A DNA stretch of 33,417 nucleotides. Source: Triparma columacea. Its lineage: Eukaryota; Sar; Bolidophyceae; Parmales; Triparmaceae. The position numbers and the translations under genes are program-made. The notes beneath the pieces were generated by a model. It was not told the DNA's origin. It saw only the letters and a program-made list of their open reading frames with translations, and searched no databases. The stretch spans positions 4,276 through 37,692 of the forward strand of contig BRYA01000265.1 in the NCBI GenBank assembly GCA_030267965.1, read 5' to 3'. Below are positions 10,460 through 22,529 of the stretch, in pieces (position 1 is the stretch's first letter; each line of letters begins with the position of its first letter).

Positions 10460-11610
10460 ATGAAGTTGTCTCTTCCATTCCTCTTCCTTGCTGGCCATGT
10501 CATCGGTATAGTGACCTCATTTTCCTCTCCCTCCGCCTCCCTCTTATCTCCTCCTACCCGTATCGTAATGGATCCTTTACCTACCGTCCATGTTTACGAT
10601 CACTGCCCGTTCTGCGTTAGGGTTAGACTTGCAATGGGGATTAAGAACGTTAAGTTCAGGCTAGGTGAGCAGGAGGGGGGGGGAGGAGGGGAGGTAACGA
10701 TATTTTAAGAAGACCAGGCAACGGAGGGTTTTATCTGACGATCGAGAGAGGCAGCTGTTTGATCGCAATATAATATACATATTGTTCATTTGTAACCCCC
10801 AATTGCTCACGCCCCCACTTCGCACGCTTGCTTTTAAGATTTCCTCGGGAACGACGACATCGAACGCCCTACCTCCCTCGTCGGTAAGAAGATCGCCCCC
10901 ATCTTCTCGTTCCCTCAGGATGATCTCATAATGGGCGAGAGGTGAGAGCGGGAAACAAGGAAACTCTGATGCACTGCGTGGACAAGAAATATATATATAA
11001 TAACACCAAAACTACCGATCGTCTCATCTCCCCCCCCCTCCCCCCCCCCCCTCGTTCTCCCCTTTCCCTTAGCATGGATATAATAAAGTTGATTGATTCC
11101 GACGCTCGTTTCGGTCCCCCCTCCTCTCTCCTCCCTTCCACCTCCCGCACCGACATAAAAGCATGGCAGAAGTCCGTCCAATCCCTCCTCCGTACCCTCC
11201 AGCGTCCCCGCTACGTCGCAACCGGGTTAATGCCCGAGTTCCAGCAGATTGACGGCAGGCACGCGTTCATTAAAAACCACCAACTACCACCGTTTGAGAA
11301 AAAGGAATGGAAGGAGGGGGATATGGGGATGGACGATAAGCTTAGGCTATACGCCGAAGCTATGGCTAAGGACCCTTCAGCCTTGATTGCCGAGCTTAAC
11401 GAGAAGCTCGTTGAGCTTGACGGTATGGTTTACTGTGAGAGTCACTGTTCTGATACTGGGGGATTATCGTATGACGATATCGACCTTTGGAGTAGGCTTA
11501 GGTCGATCACTATCGTTAAGGGGGTGGTGTGGCCGGGGAAACTTAGGAAGTATATGGACAACCTAAGCGCTATGGGGGACGTACCACTTTACGATGAAAT
11601 GGCACTTTAG
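10460..11610 (+). CDS. Glutaredoxin 2 (GrxB-type, GST fold) with N-terminal leader
   Basis: Exons join(10460..10664, 10839..10941, 11073..11610) give 281 residues with matching phases. After a hydrophobic leader (residues 1-30, ending near VTSFSS) comes VHVYDHCPFCVRVRLAMGIKN, the glutaredoxin active site CPFC in the arrangement of Escherichia coli Grx2 (YDHCPYC). RPTSLVGKKIAPI and GESMDIIKLID follow, the latter formed exactly across the second splice. The rest is the all-helical GST-like C-terminal domain. The enzyme reduces disulfides or glutathione adducts using glutathione. The leader suggests import into the secretory pathway or plastid, but Met36, just before the domain, could give a cytosolic form. 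Most eukaryotic glutaredoxins are the short type, so this GrxB type is less usual in algae. Confidence 0.85.
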
Positions 11611-11634
11611 GAAGGGGGGGGGGGGAGGGGAATA

Positions 11635-12814
11635 TTACTTGGCTGAGTTTGCCTTGGGGGGGGAGGGGAGATAATGTAGGTGGTTCTNNNNNNNNNNNNN
11701 NNNNNNNNNNNNNNNNNNNNNNNNNNNNNNNNNNNNACTTCCTCACCCCCCTCTCTCTCCCACCTCCAAAGTCCAGTGCTTTCCAGATCCAGTTATCCCC
11801 CCCTCCCCCCCCCCCCCCTCCCCACCCCTCCGGTTTAAGGTAAGCGTACGCATAACAAGCAGCAAAAACCGCTGCGTCCAAACCCCATATAACCCCCGTA
11901 TCCTTCGTTAACGCCGGTGCAATCAAGCTCGTAGCCGGTGTCAGTACAAACGCTAAGTCGAGAGCTTCCTTCTCGCGACCGGTTGGACGACGGGAACGGA
12001 GAGAGGGGACTATGAAGAGCCACCACCACCAGAAACCTAATACAGATATAGATACAGACATGTTCAATTTAGGGTCGTTGAACCAGGCGAACGAACCAAA
12101 TAGTAACGCCGGGTTTGTAGACATAACGAAGGATAGGATGAATGATAGGATAGCCTGTGCGAGGAATAAATCCTTCAACCAACCACGGAATACACTCCTC
12201 TTTTCCCCGTTTAGTTTCTGCCGTAGCTTTGAAAGCTTGGAACGGAGCTTTGTGGCATCCTCGTTTGAGACGGAAGGGTCGTCGAATTCCTCGTCGTCCA
12301 TTTTCCTAAGTACAGCCCAGTCATCCCCGTATTCTTGTACGTCCCTATTAACAGCGATTGCAAGGTTAAGTCTGACTTCAACTATCTGTCTTTCAACGTT
12401 AACCACAGTTGCAGGGTTTAGTAGTTGATCGAGTCCACCGACGTTGGAGAGTTCTTCGTCTATGTCACGAACGAACGGACTGTCTGACGTTAACCCATCG
12501 TCATCATCATCGTTGAGGGAGGTAGAGGTTGAGGAGGGGGTACCTAGGTTACCCCAACCTACGTTACTTAGAGCGTCGGTAGGGTCAGAGCGGATTTCAT
12601 TATCGTCGAGTTTTGAGAGGAGGGAGGTGGGGCGATTGGAGGATGGGATGAAGGATGGGATGGAGGGCAGTCGGATTGGGGGCGAGTCAGGGGGTGATCT
12701 AAGCTGTTTGATTAGGGATGGAGGGTTATTTTTGAGGGAGGGTGTGAATGGTGTTGAGGAGTTGAGTAGGATGGAGATTATAGTAATTGAGCGTAGTTTG
12801 ATAGGTGATTTCAT
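11635..12814 (-). CDS. Plastid-type membrane protein of unknown function; last intron contains the assembly gap
   Basis: The main exon is 12814..11747 (356 codons). A donor GTGAGG sits right beside the gap. Beyond the gap, CCAAG followed by six codons reading ANSAK-stop (11652..11635) gives an in-phase final exon, so the protein would be 361 residues and end 24 bases from the convergent glutaredoxin gene. This last exon is inferred. The N-terminus is a signal-peptide-like hydrophobic stretch ending STPFTPS, a weak plastid motif. A Ser/Asp-rich linker and a charged helical part follow. Then come four or five membrane segments, including GFWWWWLFIVPSLRSRRPTG and KEALDLAFVLTPATSLIAPA. That arginine-flanked tryptophan block followed by two helices looks conserved, but I cannot name the family with confidence. 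Confidence 0.7.
11688..11736. other. Assembly gap (49 N)
   Basis: A run of 49 undetermined bases is flanked by long G and C homopolymers (about 11610-11670 and 11796-11826). It most likely marks a homopolymer-rich intron that failed to assemble. Confidence 0.99.
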
Positions 12815-13022
12815 GCCTTTTGGCTGACTCCTTTTTTCCCTTCGGATTTTGGCCTGGTTTCGGATTCAGTCTCAATTCTACACCTCCAATCCAATTCTTC
12901 ACCCCGTGATTTAATTGTATATTTTGTCGTTGAGAATGAAAAGGTTTGACGCGTTAACAACACTAAATTACGTCTCGTTCTCGTCCACCTCCACACCCCA
13001 AATCCTGTTAGACCCAAATTTT

Positions 13023-14177
13023 TCACTTCTTCTTACCCCTACCCTTCTTCCCCTTCTTGCCCTTCTTGCCATTCTTCCCTGTCGCAACTGATTCTTCCGC
13101 TACTTCCACATCTGCTCCTCCCGCCGCCATTCCCTTCCCTGTCTTGGATCTTTTCTTGACCATCGCCTCACTTTCCCCCCTTTCGTTCAGCGGTCCCGTG
13201 CATTGCACCCTGTGCTCCCTCCAGTGCTTGACCTGGCACTTCCTCGAGCAGTAGGCGACATTGCGACAGGGACACATTAGGAGCTTGTCGCTGCGCTCCT
13301 TGGCAGTTAGAGCCTCGCAAACCTCGCAGCAGAAGGGACGGCCTTGAAGGTAATGTTTCGTGATGTTGGTGATTGTAGGATCGTGATAGGAAGGAGGGCA
13401 TGACTTGAATTTGTCTTGAACTACGTCAGAATCGGGCTTTCCGAGATGAAGAAACGTTACGAACATCTTTATTGCGACATCTCTACTAAGGTTGTTAGTG
13501 TGTAATCCTTTGCACGCACAGAGGCAATCCCTAAACACATTATCCACGTCGTCGGTGGTTGGAATAGCACCGCGCGTGAGAAACAGCCTGCATATGTCGT
13601 GTGCTCCATAACTCATAGTAAAAGCAAGTGGTGAAGCAACATGCCCATCAGTGTGAACCATTATCTTGTTCACATTTGCTCCATGATCGAGAAGTGCTAT
13701 GGCCTTATCAATGTGTCCCCTTTGAGCAGCAATCATCAAAAGGTTGGAATAGTCTTCCATCAACCCTTCGAATTGTAGGTCCATATTAGGGTCAAGTCCA
13801 TGTTCTAAGAGCAATCTCAAGATTGTTGAATTGTCACTCTTCTTCATTGATGTATCTGCGGCCATGTACATGGCTTCCTTGTTGTCGAAGCCGGCCTCTA
13901 AGGTAAGCTTGACCATCTCAACGTTCTGGTAAATTGAGGCCCTCGTGAGGACTGAAGCTACCTTCCAATTCTCATCATCAACATGCTTTTTATAAACGCC
14001 TAACAAAACCTCAGGACCATGTTCAATGGCATACCCCTTGATGCGATCCCAGTCTTGGTGAGCAGCCCAATTCAAACAAAACTGCTGACCTTCTGTCAAA
14101 TCGTCCCATCCATCTGCTGCCACATTTGTGGTCTCTGATGAATTGTGTGACGATTGTACCTCTGATTCTGAATCCAT
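13023..14177 (-). CDS. Ankyrin-repeat protein with MYND zinc finger
   Basis: A single exon of 384 residues starts at the ATG at 14177. Residues about 85-240 hold ankyrin-type repeats, for example YSNLLMIAAQRGHIDKAIALL followed by DHGANVN, and DNSTILRLLLEHGLDPN. Residues about 281-324 form a MYND finger with the full Cys/His set: CCEVCEALT, LLMCPCRNVAYCSRKCQVKHW and HRVQC. The C-terminus is a lysine/glycine-rich tail (KGKKGKKGRGKKK) that could act as a nuclear or nucleolar signal. MYND fingers bind proline-rich peptides and ankyrin repeats bind proteins, so this is probably an adaptor. Such ankyrin-MYND proteins are often present in many copies in heterokont algae. The lack of introns and the more AT-rich sequence distinguish it from the intron-bearing neighbours. 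Confidence 0.9.
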   Translation of the reverse strand: MDSESEVQSSHNSSETTNVAADGWDDLTEGQQFCLNWAAHQDWDRIKGYAIEHGPEVLLGVYKKHVDDENWKVASVLTRASIYQNVEMVKLTLEAGFDNKEAMYMAADTSMKKSDNSTILRLLLEHGLDPNMDLQFEGLMEDYSNLLMIAAQRGHIDKAIALLDHGANVNKIMVHTDGHVASPLAFTMSYGAHDICRLFLTRGAIPTTDDVDNVFRDCLCACKGLHTNNLSRDVAIKMFVTFLHLGKPDSDVVQDKFKSCPPSYHDPTITNITKHYLQGRPFCCEVCEALTAKERSDKLLMCPCRNVAYCSRKCQVKHWREHRVQCTGPLNERGESEAMVKKRSKTGKGMAAGGADVEVAEESVATGKNGKKGKKGKKGRGKKK

Positions 14178-14771
14178 TTTTGAGCGAACCTACCCCGAAT
14201 TTAAATTTATAGCAAGAAATTACGATGTGAAACTTATCGATATAGCCTTCAAGCTACTCCAATTGGGCAGAAGTGTCGTGTAGATGCTAATATTGGAGTC
14301 CAACCAAAAGTGACTGCCGCCGACTTCAAAAAAGGCTCTGCTTTGCTTGTTGTCTGAGATGAAGAAGAAGTCTGATGAAGCTCGGGTGAAGGACTCAAAA
14401 GAGAAACCCCGAAAAAAGGTTAGGGTCGCTCTAACTTGGGAAGGAAGGCTTTTAGGAGGCTTTTTAGGAGGCTTTCCTCTTTCGGCTTTTTCTTCTTCCT
14501 TCGGGCTGGTTTCCTCACTTCTCCTCCAATCTCGATTTCCCACTTTGCCTCTCGATCTAATTTTGGTCATTCGTCCATATTATAGCTCTATATCATTACA
14601 CTTGGTTGTAGATTACATTTGTGTAGTCGTATATCCAATATAACGTAGTGAAGTTAGTTAATTGAGGATATATTGTCCTAATAATCCAATCCTCCCCCGT
14701 GATTTATTGTTTGGCCTGTTGTTTTTTGGCCTCCCTTTTAGAACACTAAATAACACACACATCTGTTAGTC
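14178..14771. other. 594-bp divergent intergenic region
   Basis: This is the longest spacer in the window, between the ankyrin-MYND and nucleoporin starts. No coding region is supported: the open frames here lack an ATG and a plausible composition. It contains a short direct repeat (TTTTTAGGAGGCT-like, about 14449-14475), AT-rich stretches around 14576-14645, and TTTTGGCC-type sequence near 14734-14741. Confidence 0.5.
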
Positions 14772-17700
14772 ATGTTTGGAAATAATATGATTCAACAACA
14801 ACAACAACAACAACAAGCAGTCAGACAACAACAACAAACATTAGAGGTAAGAAGAAAGGAGAGGAGGAGAAAAGGAAAAGAAGAAAAGGAAAGCAAACGA
14901 TCGCAGCAGCCCAGTTGAGGCTCAGCTTGAGGTCCAGCTTGAGATGTAGGAACAGGTCAAAAAAGGAAGCCAAAAAAGAGGACATCTCTCTCTTTTCACC
15001 TCAATAACACTTTTGCCTCCTCTTTGCATCCTATTTGCCTCAACTCACTCCCCCCAACACTCTCTCCCCCCCCACCCCCCCCTCAAACAATAGACATCCT
15101 CACTACCCACCCTCCTTCCACACTACAAGCCCCACCAGGACATCTCAGAGGCCCTCCACACCTCAGCCACCAACCCCCTCGCCACCAGGAGTGTAACCGC
15201 AGCCCTATCCGCCCTCCCCCCCCCCACAATCGAGCCATACCCATCCCCCCCCCTACCCCTCAACCCCCCCCCACCCCCAACCACGGTCCTCCTCAACAAG
15301 ACCCAGACCCTCCCTGTCCCTCCAACCATCTCAACCAAAGTCCTAGAGTTTGCTACCTCCTACAACATATCACTACCCTTTGCTTACTCCCTCTGGTTGG
15401 AAGGTTCATCTACCTCACCATCCTCCCCCTCCAACGCAACCGTAAAGTTATGGAGGGATGAGTGTGTTCTAAAGCCCCTCCATCTCCTCTCCCTATTCAT
15501 CTCGTCAAACCAGCACGAAGCACTCTCTAAGTGGGTAGATGGAGGTCAGGGTGTTAAGGTATTGTGCGACAGTATTGGAGAGTGGTGTCATTTGAGCAGG
15601 TTCAATAAGGATACTAAGGAAGCGAAGGGGAAGAGGGAACTTTGTAGGGAGGCGGCAGTCATAGGTGAGTAGGAACGGAGCATACGAATTTATAAAGACG
15701 TGCATTTCGGAGAGGATTTTCAAAGCACCAACATTTGCAGCAGCATTTTATAAAGAAGGAGAACGAAGGAAGGGTCAGAGGTGACATTTATCGAACTTCT
15801 AACTCACCCCTCATCACCTCATCCCCCCTCATCACCTCCCCCCTCATCACCTCCTCCCCCCACCTCCTCCCTCCCTAGCCTCCGACCTCCTCGTCACCTT
15901 ATCCTCTACCTACCAACTGCCCCCCTCTGCAATCCTCTCAATCATCTCTCTCGCCAGGAACCTCTCCTCAAAATTCTTCCTCCTCCCCCCCAAGCCCTCC
16001 CCCCCCCACCCCTCCTCCACCCCTGCCACCCCCAACCCCACCCTCCCCCCTCCCCCTGCAACCCAAACCCACCACCCCCCCGACCCAACAGTCGGTGTCT
16101 GCCTTATGCGTGTCTGGATATCCTTCACCTTCTCCCTGACCCCCCCCAACCCCGTCTACCCCCTTTCACCCCCCTTCACCCTAACCTCAAAGTCACACCT
16201 CCACCCCCCCTCCCCCACCCCCTCACACCTTCGGACGTTAACAAGCATCCACGCGGCACTATACCCACGGAACAAATCCTCACACTTCAACCACATGCCG
16301 ACGTACGCGGCACTACAGGTATCGCTAGCCTCACTACTAACACTACACCCCACACTACCGAAGCTACAGTTCAGCGTTGACGACGTTGCGGCAAGGTCGG
16401 TTAGGTCAGCTGTCCAGGCTGGGTTATGTAGGTTCATCACCACTCACGCATACGACGGTTTGGCGAAGGGTGCTTCTGTTGGTATGAACCAGATAGTATC
16501 TAACCTCCTGAACCTCGTGGTTACGTATAAGGAGTGGCCGTTAACTCGGAGTCAGGACGAGTACGATAAGAGGTGCGAGGTTGAGATGGAGCTTGATATG
16601 AACGGGGTTTACCATGATGAGAGAGAGGTTGAGAGGAAGGTTAAGGAACTACTGAGCAAGAGAGGAGACTGCGCCGACGATTTACTAAAGGCTGAAGTTA
16701 AGAGACTCGAGGAAGGAGGGGCGGCGGGGAAGGTGGTGGAGGACGTCGACAACTGGAGACTGGATGAGCCGGGGAACATGGTCGTTAAGGACATGTGGTA
16801 CGGGATCTGTAGGAACCTGGCGAGGAACGAGGAGGTGGGGAAAATCGAGGGCGTGCTTATGGGGGAGTGGAAGGATATACTCAACATTATATCAAGGGTC
16901 ATCGAAGGCATCAAGGGAGGGAAGGACGTTGACTCAACGCCAGCGAACGGCAACCAAACGGGGGGGGCTCAGGGGATATTCTCCATGTTCGCCAAGAACC
17001 CCGCCGCCAACACCCAGAGCAGCGCCTCCTCCCTCCCAGGTACATCCGGCGCCGGGAGCATGTACTCGTCAATGAACGGTTACGGAAGCCCTCAGCCTCT
17101 CCCCGCCCCCCCCACTTCTCGTTCCGCCTCCGATACGTTGACGTCCTCATCATTATCCTCCCCCCACCACCCTCCCCCTCCTCCTCCCTCGTCAACGTCG
17201 ACGACGACGACGCTGAAGTCACTACTTGACCTAATACACTCCCTATGCACGCACTCACCAAAAACACACAGACACCTACTCGACATCACACTCCACGATA
17301 ACACAAACCTAACCACGGCACTATTCAACCTGTTATCCTCGCCTTTAAACGCTACACTAAAGGGTCGTGTACTGAGAACGTTATCCTCACTATGCATGGG
17401 TGACGATAAAACGAGTAGAGAAGTATGGGAGATGTTGGAAGGGAGTCAGATATTACCCACGTTACTTTCCAGGAATTTACCCACCTCCTACAACACTAAT
17501 AACAAGGGTGGAAATGTTGAGGATGGGGATGGGGGTAGGAGGAGTAGGGAGGGGGGAGGGAAGAGGAAGGGGAGGGAAGATGGGGGTGGGGATAAAGGGA
17601 TACTACATGAAATGGCGAACGTTGAAAGGTAAGCGAACGGGTTAAGGAGGAAATAAGCACACATGGATGGAACTTACAATCCCCCCGCCCCCCCCTCACC

Positions 17701-20700
17701 CCCTCCCCCCCCCTCCCCATCCTTCAAGGTTCTCCGGTTCGTACCCTCTAACGGAGTCCTTCCTCACGCTCCTCTCATCTCTAATCTCCACTGTCGGTTG
17801 TCCTACATCCCTAGGTTCAACCTTCCGTCGTCCCGGTGCCTCCCCCTACGTTGACTTCGCCGTAAACACCGTCCTTAACAACGCCTGCAACCCTGAGACT
17901 AGGGTAGCCATGAACTTTGAATCCGCAGCAGCTAGGTGGAGACTTACGGCAAGGGCCTTGGAGGTTGTTGATGAGGTAATTAAGAGATACGCGGTCCCTA
18001 AGATGGCGCTCGAGGGACAGGGCGGGGGTGGTGGAGATAGCGGGAAGGAGGGGAAGAAGGACGTTGTGAACTATAGTCAACACCAGAACTCTCACGCCCA
18101 AACGCTACGTCAAGCGTCATCACTTGGACTGAGTCCACACGATATCTTCGAACCCGTCAACGGACTCCTAGCGAGCCTGGAGGAGTTCGATGGTTGGGTT
18201 AAGGACTTTAAGGAGGAGTGGATCCAAGTGCCCCTCGCCAACCCCACTTCGACCTCCCTCTCTGTGACTGGGGGATCAGGAGGCATGCTTAACCTAACGA
18301 AGTCGCCAATGAAAGAGAGGAAGGGAGGATCTTCTAACAGCACGTTCGCGGCGCTGAGACCGAAGACACCGGCGTTCGTTGTTATGGAGAGCGTGCTTGG
18401 GGGTAGGGAGCTTCTAGAGAGCCTCCTAATCATCTTGACCGAGGGCGGGGGAGTCCAAGGGCTAGAGAAGGAGAAGGACGACGCCACGAGGTTCGCGAGG
18501 GAGACAGCGATGCACAAAGTGGAAGTCGAAGAGGTTGACTGCGACGACACCAAGGACACCGTAAGGACCAGCGTTCACTATGGCGAGTCCAAGGGGACCA
18601 GAGGCAAGGTTGAGGTTCCTAGGGGTGACTCGTCGTTCTGGAGGGAGAGGAGCGTCGTGCTTGCGCTGAGAGTACTGTCGGCGGTATCGGCGAGGGAGAA
18701 GGCCTTCATCGAGTCCGTTAGCGCGGCCCCTGGTGCGCTGAATGTCATGCCGGTAATGACCGACAGCTTGACGTTCACGCTGAAGCAACCGGAGGGAACC
18801 AACAGGCCAATGCACGGGTTCGCGGACCCGCAGCAGCAGATGGCGTACATACAGTACCAGCTCCAGCAGCAGATGCAGCAGATGCAGGCCCAGGGGTACC
18901 TCAACAACCTGAGCCAGCAGCAGGTGGAGAGCGTGAGGGCCGCGCAGATGAGGCAACTCCAGATGCAGTTCCCCAAGGCCAGGGAGGAGGCGTTGACGGT
19001 TCAGGAGAGGATGAAGACGCAGGAGATCCTCGTCGCCGGGGGTATGGAGGTTAGGTCCGTGGCGGTCACGCCGTTGGCCTCCCTCCTCGTTGCCTCGTCA
19101 GGGCACAAGCTCTTCAACAAGAACGAGTTCGACCCGATATCATCGATTGGACACTACGTCAGGTACACGAACGAGAAGCACGGGGAGCTCGCCAACAGGG
19201 CCTGCGGCCTCTTCAAGTACTTTGTCTCCCAGTTCCCACCCTCCGAGCTCCCCAGTGTCATATTCAGCAGGTCCGTGGACAGCGACAAAGCCCTGGCCGC
19301 AGCCTTCGCCTCGAGGCTCCTCGCTGAGGGGGGGGATAAGTACGACGAGGACCAGCAGATCTTCGGGCAAGTCTCTGACTACAATGACGTGAGGATGATC
19401 ATACTTGACCTCCTAGTCGAGAACCTCTCAGGGCCACCCCCCACACTCTCCCACTACCTCCTCGGTATCGTCGACGGTACCGACAGCTGGGGCAAGAGGC
19501 AGAGCGGAGCGAGCGGAGGTCTGGACTGCTTCTCGGCCGTCCTGTCCCTCCTGAATGACCCCGGCTTCCTAACGGGTAACAAGACTGCACCGCTAGCGTC
19601 GAGATGCTACGAGCTACTCTACAGGCTCTGCGGGAGCGAGGCGGCGGGGGAGATTGCGAGGGGGAGACTGAGGGAGAGCAACTTCTGGGTGGAGCATGTT
19701 AACAACTGCCTAGCGGACGAGAGGGGTGGAGCAGGGAACCTTTTTCAACAGGTCGTTGACATGGAGAGGGGGGGGGAGGGAGAAGGTGAGGGCGAGAGGG
19801 GAACCGGAATTTTTAAAAACCTGCCTTTCAGAGGAATGGGAAGCAACGAGGATCTCACCCCACCCAAAACACAACACACGCATCTTCGCTTCATCACAGT
19901 CAACATTACTTGCTCCGCCATCATCCACTCAATCAGCTGGCTCCTAAAGGGCGTGTCCCTCGAGCTGTTCTACACCCTCAAGCAGAACCGCGTCCGAGCT
20001 TGCACAGATCTCCTCACCCTCCTCTTCGCCCACAAGGAGGTGAAGGGCACGACCAGCAGCACCGTCCTCAGCCTCCTCGGGGCCCTAACTCTCAGGAACC
20101 CGGGGGGAGGGAAGCCCAGCGCTCCCCCCCCCTCGGCGGCAGCCAAGGCCGTTGCAGCGAGCGTCGTTAAGCTGCAGGGGGCGGCGGACGTATTCGGAAG
20201 CTACTGCGTAGTTGATGGGAGCAAGGTCGTCAAGGAGCTGGGGGAGGTTGGCGTCAAGGAACCGCAAAGGGACGTACCGGGAGGAGGAGAAGGAGGGCCG
20301 GAGGACGGAGCTCTCGTCGTCGTAGCGGGGGACGAAGGTCCAGACCAGGGAGGGACCATGGAAGAGAGGTTCCCCCTAACCACCCAGGCGCTGGAGTGGG
20401 CAAAGGAGTGGAACAGCTACGTTCTTGCGGCGTGCTCGGCGGCGCACGCGTGCAAGGGGTGGAGCACCCTCGTCGCGACGGCGGTCGTCACCTGCACGAC
20501 GCTGCTGGTGAAGGAGAGCGGGGATGGAACTTTTGGGGGAGTCATTGACCTGAACGACGTCAACAACCTACTCAAGACCGCCCTCGAGCACCTGGTGGGG
20601 GAGAGCGGGGAGGGGAGCCTGGAGAGCGGGTCGGCGCTACCGCTCTGCGACGCGATACTCAGGATCGTAGGCGTAATGAAGGGCTGCGGAGCGGAGCTCG

Positions 20701-22417
20701 ACGAGGCCCTCCTGAACCTCCTGGGACGGAGCGTATCCCTAGTCGGGAAGGGGGAGGGGGGGGAGGAACTGGCGGGGCTGCTGAGCTGCGCGCTGGCGCT
20801 GGCGGTCAACATGGTGGCGGGGGACGGAATCAGGCAGGACGTTAGCATGAACTTGGTGCAGGCGGCAGACTTTCTCAGCGACGTTGGAGGAGGAATGGGG
20901 GCCAACGGCAAGCTCGCGAGGAGCGGATTCTGCAGCGTCCTGGGACTAACGGGAGAGGACAAGTTCGCCGTCGACGTCCTCAATAGGGACATGAGCAGGC
21001 AGAAGTTGAAGAACCTGGTCTCGGTCTGCGTGGGGGATAGCGAAGGCATCTGGACCTTGGTCAAGATCGCTTGCAGCCAGATCGGCGCTAAGAACCTCCT
21101 CGACTGCGGGGTCGGGTCCGAGCTCATCCAAAGCTGCGGGGTCGGGGAGGAGATTGGAGAGGAGAGCAGCTTCGTCGGCGCCGCTTGGGAAAGCAGGGGG
21201 AGAGGAGGCGCAGACGGCGGCAAGGTCGCGGGCGGGGCTTTATTCTTTGGGCAGCTGAAGCTCTTCGGAACCCTCCTTTGCAACCTCCCCAAGAGCGCCA
21301 TCGTGGGCAGCGAGGCATCCAAGTTCTTGAGGATGCGGTGCGTCAGCGGGGTGGAAATGCTCAAGAATTTCCCCGTAGACATCGAGCTAGTCGGGGCCTA
21401 CGTCGAGGTCCTCGAGGCCCTCGCCGGCGGCGGAGGCTGGAACGTGAACACGATGGGGAAGGTCGGGGGCAAAATTGAGCAGGGGGTGCTGAGCCTCGGG
21501 TTGCACCTTTCCAACTTTCCCATCAGGAAGGGTCTGGAGGAGGGGAGGGGCGGCGCCGGGGGAGGATCGTGGTGGGATGCCATCAACTTCGAAGCCATGA
21601 GTAGCGAAGAGAGGGGAATGGTCGGGCTCGGGGGGTTGTTTAATTTGGGCGGTTGGTGCGAGAGGGATTACGAGTACATCGAGGCCGGGCTGAAGATTGC
21701 AGGGAGCTGCCTCGGCTTCGTGCGCGGCATCATGGAGAGGAGCCCCGAGCTCATGGTCGTGGAGGGGACCTCCTTGAGTAGGGGCCTCGGAGTCTGCGTG
21801 AGGCTGAGCAGGGTGTTGGACACCAAGCTCAAGAACTTGATCAGGGCGAATAATTTGGACGAGAGCAAGCTGGGCGATTTGGAGAACGTGCAGGTTCAAG
21901 GCGACGACGGCGACGACGTGCTCATCGAGACGAAGTGGGCGCTCCTGTGCGGCAGGAGGGTGAGGGTGGTCTGCGAGAACTTGCTCACCATTGCGGCACT
22001 GCACTTGCAGAAGTTGAGGGGCAAGGCGGAGGAACTGGGAGGCGGGGAGGGGGTTAGGAGGGGCATGGAAGGTAAGTGGGGAGGAGGGAGGGCGAGGCAA
22101 GCGAAGCAAGTGTGTCAAAGCTAACTGACCCTTCGCCTATCAATGCAGGTTTCGCCAAGGTCGTTATTGGCGGGTTGTCTAGCTCCAAGGTTGAAACGCT
22201 GGGGTTAGGTGGGGATGGAGCGGAGGGAGTAGTCGATGGGGGCTTCAGCAAGAAAATCGCGAGGATGCTGAGGGAGCAGTGCGAGGGGATCGTGGGGGGT
22301 GAAGGGGGGAAGAGGAAGGGGGGGGAATGGGGAGGCGATGAAGGGGGAGCTGGAAGGGTAGGGGGGGCTGGAGGGGGGGGGTTAAAAGTTTGGGGGAGGA
22401 GGGGAGGTAGACAGTAG
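14772..22417 (+). CDS. Nucleoporin of the Nup205/Nup192 family
   Basis: Exons join(14772..14846, 15094..15664, 15879..17628, 17729..19785, 19900..22071, 22149..22417) give 2297 residues; every splice phase matches. The protein begins MFGNNM followed by polyglutamine, then is almost entirely alpha-solenoid helices with a few low-complexity loops (Gln-rich near 18820-18980, Ser/Pro-rich near 17040-17200). Length and helical plan fit Nup205/Nup192, the large inner-ring scaffold nucleoporins. Recognisable segments include the YPLTESFLTLLSSLISTVG block followed by PYVDFAVNTVL, and SISWLLKGVSLELF. Its job would be to link the nuclear pore inner ring to channel nucleoporins at the nuclear envelope. 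The fourth intron (114 bp) is a multiple of three and stop-free, so it could also be read as coding. A relative such as Nup188 is the main alternative. Confidence 0.72.
14793..14816 (+). repeat. CAA microsatellite coding polyglutamine
   Basis: Eight consecutive CAA codons lie in the first exon of the nucleoporin gene, with four more shortly after. Repeat length here would change the polyglutamine tract without breaking the frame. Confidence 0.9.
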
Positions 22418-22529
22418 TGTTATTGGGGCTGAACTGTGTGTGCGGGGGGAGTATCAAAAGCGCTAGAAATACAATTTCAAAAAGAAAACACACAAAAATT
22501 TTACAAAGGGGTCGGGCACGAGGAGCGGG

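Noticed and set aside
14220..14643. Open frames in the spacer before the nucleoporin gene
   Set aside because: The frames start at non-ATG codons, show no domain, and lie in AT-rich, repeat-like sequence without splice partners.
20417..22118. Long minus-strand open frames (321 and 243 codons) inside the nucleoporin gene
   Set aside because: Their composition (Pro, Ser and His rich) is that of antisense shadows of a GC-rich coding exon, and the plus frame is spliced consistently.
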